DNA of 63,253 bases from assembly GCF_937468385.1 (NCBI RefSeq), contig NZ_CALBWS010000031.1, positions 1 to 63,253 of the forward strand. Reading direction: 5' to 3'. The first letter of the stretch is position 1, and each line of letters opens with the position of its first letter. The notes under the pieces were generated by a model. That model ran no database searches, was not told the origin of the DNA, and saw only the letters and a list, made by a program, of their open reading frames with translations. Positions 63,016-63,253 of the stretch are shown piece after piece. Made by a program: the position numbers and the translations under genes. This DNA is from Neobacillus rhizosphaerae. GTDB lineage: Bacteria; Bacillota; Bacilli; Bacillales; Cytobacillaceae.

Positions 63016-63253
63016 ATGGGACCACACAAAAGGAACATGAAAGAAAAGAAGAAAAAAGAGTCGAAAGGCGATATTGTTATTCGGAAATTTCCGCTCCGTT
63101 TAACCGGCGAGGAGAGAAGATTAGTCGATACTCTACGTCAGAAAGCAGCGAATCTATGGAATGACTGCTTAGATCTCCATTGGTGGCTATATGATGTATA
63201 TAAGATTTGGACAAGTGCATCAGAAAAAAAGAAATGGTACAATGCCACCACCC
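63016..63253 (+). CDS. TnpB-like protein, partial (runs off the right edge)
   Basis: The first 79 residues are basic (MGPHKRNMKEKKKKES), then VIRKFPLRLTGEERRLVDTL and KAANLWNDCLDLHWWLYDV. This resembles the N-terminus of TnpB/OrfB-type RNA-guided nucleases of IS200/IS605-related elements. The catalytic RuvC part lies outside the window, so the call is moderate. ATG 63016 follows GGAAGTG. The gene lies behind a LexA-like box. Confidence 0.55.
   Translation, partial: MGPHKRNMKEKKKKESKGDIVIRKFPLRLTGEERRLVDTLRQKAANLWNDCLDLHWWLYDVYKIWTSASEKKKWYNATT

Noticed and set aside
1..63253. CRISPR arrays, rRNA or tRNA genes
   Set aside because: No regularly spaced direct repeats and no recognisable rRNA segments or tRNA cloverleafs were found by reading; a dedicated scan was not possible.

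Overview
The window looks like a chromosomal stretch from a low-GC Bacillaceae (Bacillus/Neobacillus-type) bacterium. The evidence is AGGAGG-type ribosome sites with many TTG/GTG starts, a sigma-W style promoter, a ydjFGHI operon, and yoaP-, aadK-, RNase J-, xpt/pbuX- and S-box-type loci. No rRNA, tRNA or CRISPR array was seen.

Region 1 (1-16 kb) is housekeeping and stress genes with many relics. It holds an orphan SAM-I riboswitch with its terminator but no gene behind it, and xpt-pbuX under a guanine riboswitch. A coiled-coil gene lies behind a consensus sigma-W promoter, followed by a ydjFGHI-type membrane-stress operon whose pspA is frameshifted. Next come a TRM11-like methyltransferase, a catalase relic, AIM24 and PsiE genes. 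A duplicated block (zinc-ribbon gene plus the N-terminal stub of a CoiA-like gene) occurs at 4.6 and 15.1 kb as direct repeats around this segment.

Region 2 (16-39 kb) is a defence island. A WYL regulator is followed by a full-length, catalytically intact long Argonaute and then a complete Wadjet cluster (jetA, jetB, jetC, jetD). Further on are an Mrr-like nuclease, a PLD-helicase-DUF3427 protein convergent with a Nudix hydrolase, a PD-(D/E)XK nuclease paired with a small winged-helix-like protein (with a truncated second copy 6 kb away), a broken HNH nuclease, YdbC/PC4- and YolD-like small proteins, and an AlkC-type alkylation-repair protein. The Argonaute-Wadjet pairing is the most exciting arrangement here. 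Both are anti-plasmid systems, and the layout parallels in logic, though not by descent, Vibrio DdmDE (Argonaute-like) plus DdmABC (SMC-like).

Region 3 (39-50 kb) has an RNase J paralogue and a GNAT gene whose truncated copy lies beyond a YheO-type regulator, tryptophanase and amino-acid permease module. A c-di-GMP-I riboswitch with a terminator precedes three tiny unrecognised genes. YggT and M15 peptidase genes follow. An RNA-binding S4 protein has a strongly structured leader ending in a terminator.

Region 4 (50-63 kb) has small membrane genes, DUF5946, an aminoglycoside 6-adenylyltransferase-like gene, yoaP, an MFS pump with a 45-residue upstream gene, a GntR/UTRA regulator, and a Psr/Phs-type molybdoenzyme cluster (TorD chaperone, catalytic, Fe-S and NrfD subunits, with a divergent ferredoxin gene). 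The right edge is the start of a TnpB-like gene behind a LexA-like site. Two families of intergenic palindromes recur across the window, and several genes are broken by single-base changes, some in homopolymers.
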